A DNA stretch of 64,000 nt from Hydractinia symbiolongicarpus (lineage: Eukaryota > Cnidaria > Hydrozoa > Anthoathecata > Hydractiniidae), in NCBI RefSeq assembly GCF_029227915.1, contig NC_079882.1, forward strand, positions 30,310,001 to 30,374,000, read 5' to 3'. Under the pieces are notes generated by a model. It did no database searches, was not told the origin of the DNA, and saw nothing but the letters and a program-made list of their open reading frames with translations. The stretch's first letter is position 1. Every line of letters begins with the position of its first letter. A program made the translations under genes and the position numbers. Shown in pieces: positions 62,401 to 64,000 of this stretch.

Positions 62401-64000
62401 CAATTAAGTCCCACAGTCATTCGTTTCACTGTTAAAAGCGATGCAACCTTGTAATGTCAGAAACATATCGCTAAATACATGTTGGTACGAATATGTTTCG
62501 CAACCGTTGTAACTCAAACGCATTGATACCGCTAGAAAGTCAATGAAATGTAGTTTTTGAAACTGTCTCTATTTCTTCAGCGCGCGCTAACGGCTAGGAT
62601 TGTTCCCACAGTAAAAAATGACTTATTTAACTACATTTTTAAATAAAGCGCTACCACAGCGCCCAGTGTAATCGTTGAGTTCAAGCAATCATGCAAAATT
62701 AAGAAGACAGTTACTTCTTGGATTTCAATTGTTTCCTTTCTCACATTCATAAGGTCAAAGTCAAAAAGCAGTTCAATTAAGTCCCACAGTCATTCGTTTC
62801 ACTGTTAAAAGCGATAAAACGTAGTAACATCACAAGCACATCGCTAAGTACATGTTGGTACGAATATGTGACGCAGCAGTTGTAAGTCAAACGGACTGAT
62901 ACCACTAGAAAGTCAATGAAATGTAGTTTTTGAAACTGTCTCTATTTCTTCAGTGCGCAGCTAACGGCAAGGATTGGTCCCACAGTAAAAAATGACTTAC
63001 TTATCTACATTTTTGTATAAAGCGCTATCACAGCGCCCAGTGTAATCGTTGAGTTCAAGCAATCATGTCAAATTAAGAAGAATGTTATTTTTTGGAGTCC
63101 AGTTGGGGGATCATTAATCACATTTATAACGTCAAAGTCCAAAATCAGTTCAATTAAGTCCCACAGTCAATTGTTTCACTGTTAAAAGCCATGTAACCTG
63201 GTAATATGTGAAACATATCGGTTAAGACATGTTGGTACGAATATGTGACGCAACCGTTGTACTTCAAGCGAACGGATACCGTTAGAAACTCAATGAAATG
63301 CATTTTTGAGACTGTCTCTATATCTTCAGCGCGAACTAACGGCTAGGATTGGTCCCACAGTAAAAAATGACTTATTTAACTACATTTTTAAATAAAGCGC
63401 TATCACAGCGCCCAGTTTAATTGTTGAGTTCAAGCAATCATGTAAAATTAAGAACAATGTTACTTCTTGGATTTCAATTGTTTCCTTTCTCACATTCATA
63501 AGGTCAAAGTCAAAAATCAGTTCAATTAAGTCCCACAGTCAGTTGTTTCACTGTTAAAAGCGATGCAACCTTGTAATGTCAGAAACATATCGCTTAATAC
63601 ATGTTGGTACGAATATGTTGCGCAACCGTTGTAACTCAAACGCACTGATACCGCTAGAAAGTCAATGAAATGTAGTTTTTGAAACTGTCTCTATTTCTTC
63701 AGTGCGCGCTAACGGCAAGGATTGCTCCCACAGTAAAAAATGGCTTACTTATCTACATTTTTTTATAAAGCGCTATCACAGCGCCCAGTGTAATCGTTGA
63801 GTTCAAGCAATCATGTCAAATTAAGAAGAATGTTATTTTTTGGAGTCCAGTTGGGGGATCATTAATCACATTTATAACGTCAAAGTCCAAAATTAGTTTA
63901 ATTAAGTCCCACAGTCAATTGTTTTACTGTTAAAAGCCATGCAACCTGGTAATATGTGAAACATATCGGTTAAGACATGTTGGTACGAATATGTGACGCA

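Larger units (their letters stand above)
35341..64000 (+). repeat. Satellite array, domain III
   Basis: About 77 monomers in the same direction, with a typical length nearer 374 bp. New variants appear that are absent upstream: CCACTGCGCCCAGTGTAATCCC, ATCATTAATCACATTTATAACG after a G5 run, TTGGCAGGAATATG, GCGCCCCGTGTAATCGC, and in the last third GGATTTCAATTGTTTCC. Single-, two-, three-, four-, five- and fourteen-monomer units occur. The array runs off the window end. No gene or RNA feature is seen. Confidence 0.95.

Noticed and set aside
35341-64000. Tandem tRNA, 5S rRNA or snRNA genes within the monomer
   Set aside because: I found no A/B box pair, cloverleaf or known RNA core in the monomer.

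Overview
The window is almost entirely one tandemly repeated satellite DNA with a monomer of about 373 bp. It is interrupted once by a full-length, young-looking non-LTR retrotransposon (LINE) on the minus strand. No host protein gene, tRNA, rRNA or CRISPR array can be supported. The long satellite array, the APE-type LINE with an esterase ORF1, the poly(A) tail and the AT-rich coding sequence point to an animal genome, probably an aquatic invertebrate. A cnidarian such as Hydra is my best guess, but only a guess from the style of the LINE proteins. The array would fit centromeric, pericentromeric or subtelomeric heterochromatin.

Layout. (1) 1-10097: satellite domain I, about 27 monomers of 373 bp mixed with a 368-369 bp subfamily. 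(2) 10098-14927: a 4,830-bp LINE flanked by the 6-bp target-site duplication GTACTG. On the minus strand it has a 5' end with a YY1-like motif, then ORF1 (open frame 14883-13510: winged-helix-like region, coiled coil, SGNH/GDSL esterase), ORF2 (13509-10504: APE endonuclease and reverse transcriptase), a 3' UTR, an AATAAA signal and a 32-nt poly(A) tail. (3) 14934 to about 35340: satellite domain II, with 3-, 4- and 5-monomer higher-order repeats (about 1119, 1492 and 1861 bp). (4) About 35341-64000: satellite domain III, with monomers nearer 374 bp and higher-order units of 1, 2, 3, 4, 5 and 14 monomers (374, 749, 1124, 1470, 1872 and 5213 bp). Every monomer I aligned by eye runs in the same direction.

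How the parts relate. The satellite shows repeated rounds of local block duplication with changing unit length, typical of unequal crossover or conversion. The LINE sits inside one monomer and is not copied along with any block. It therefore arrived after, or outside, the local amplifications. Its ORF1 and ORF2 lie in the same reading frame, separated by one UGA. ORF2 has no in-frame AUG before its endonuclease core, and the only well-placed AUG for ORF1 is one frame off. The expression strategy, or a small lesion in this copy, is the most interesting question here.

Limits: monomer alignments and identities were judged by eye, and block edges are good to a few tens of bases.
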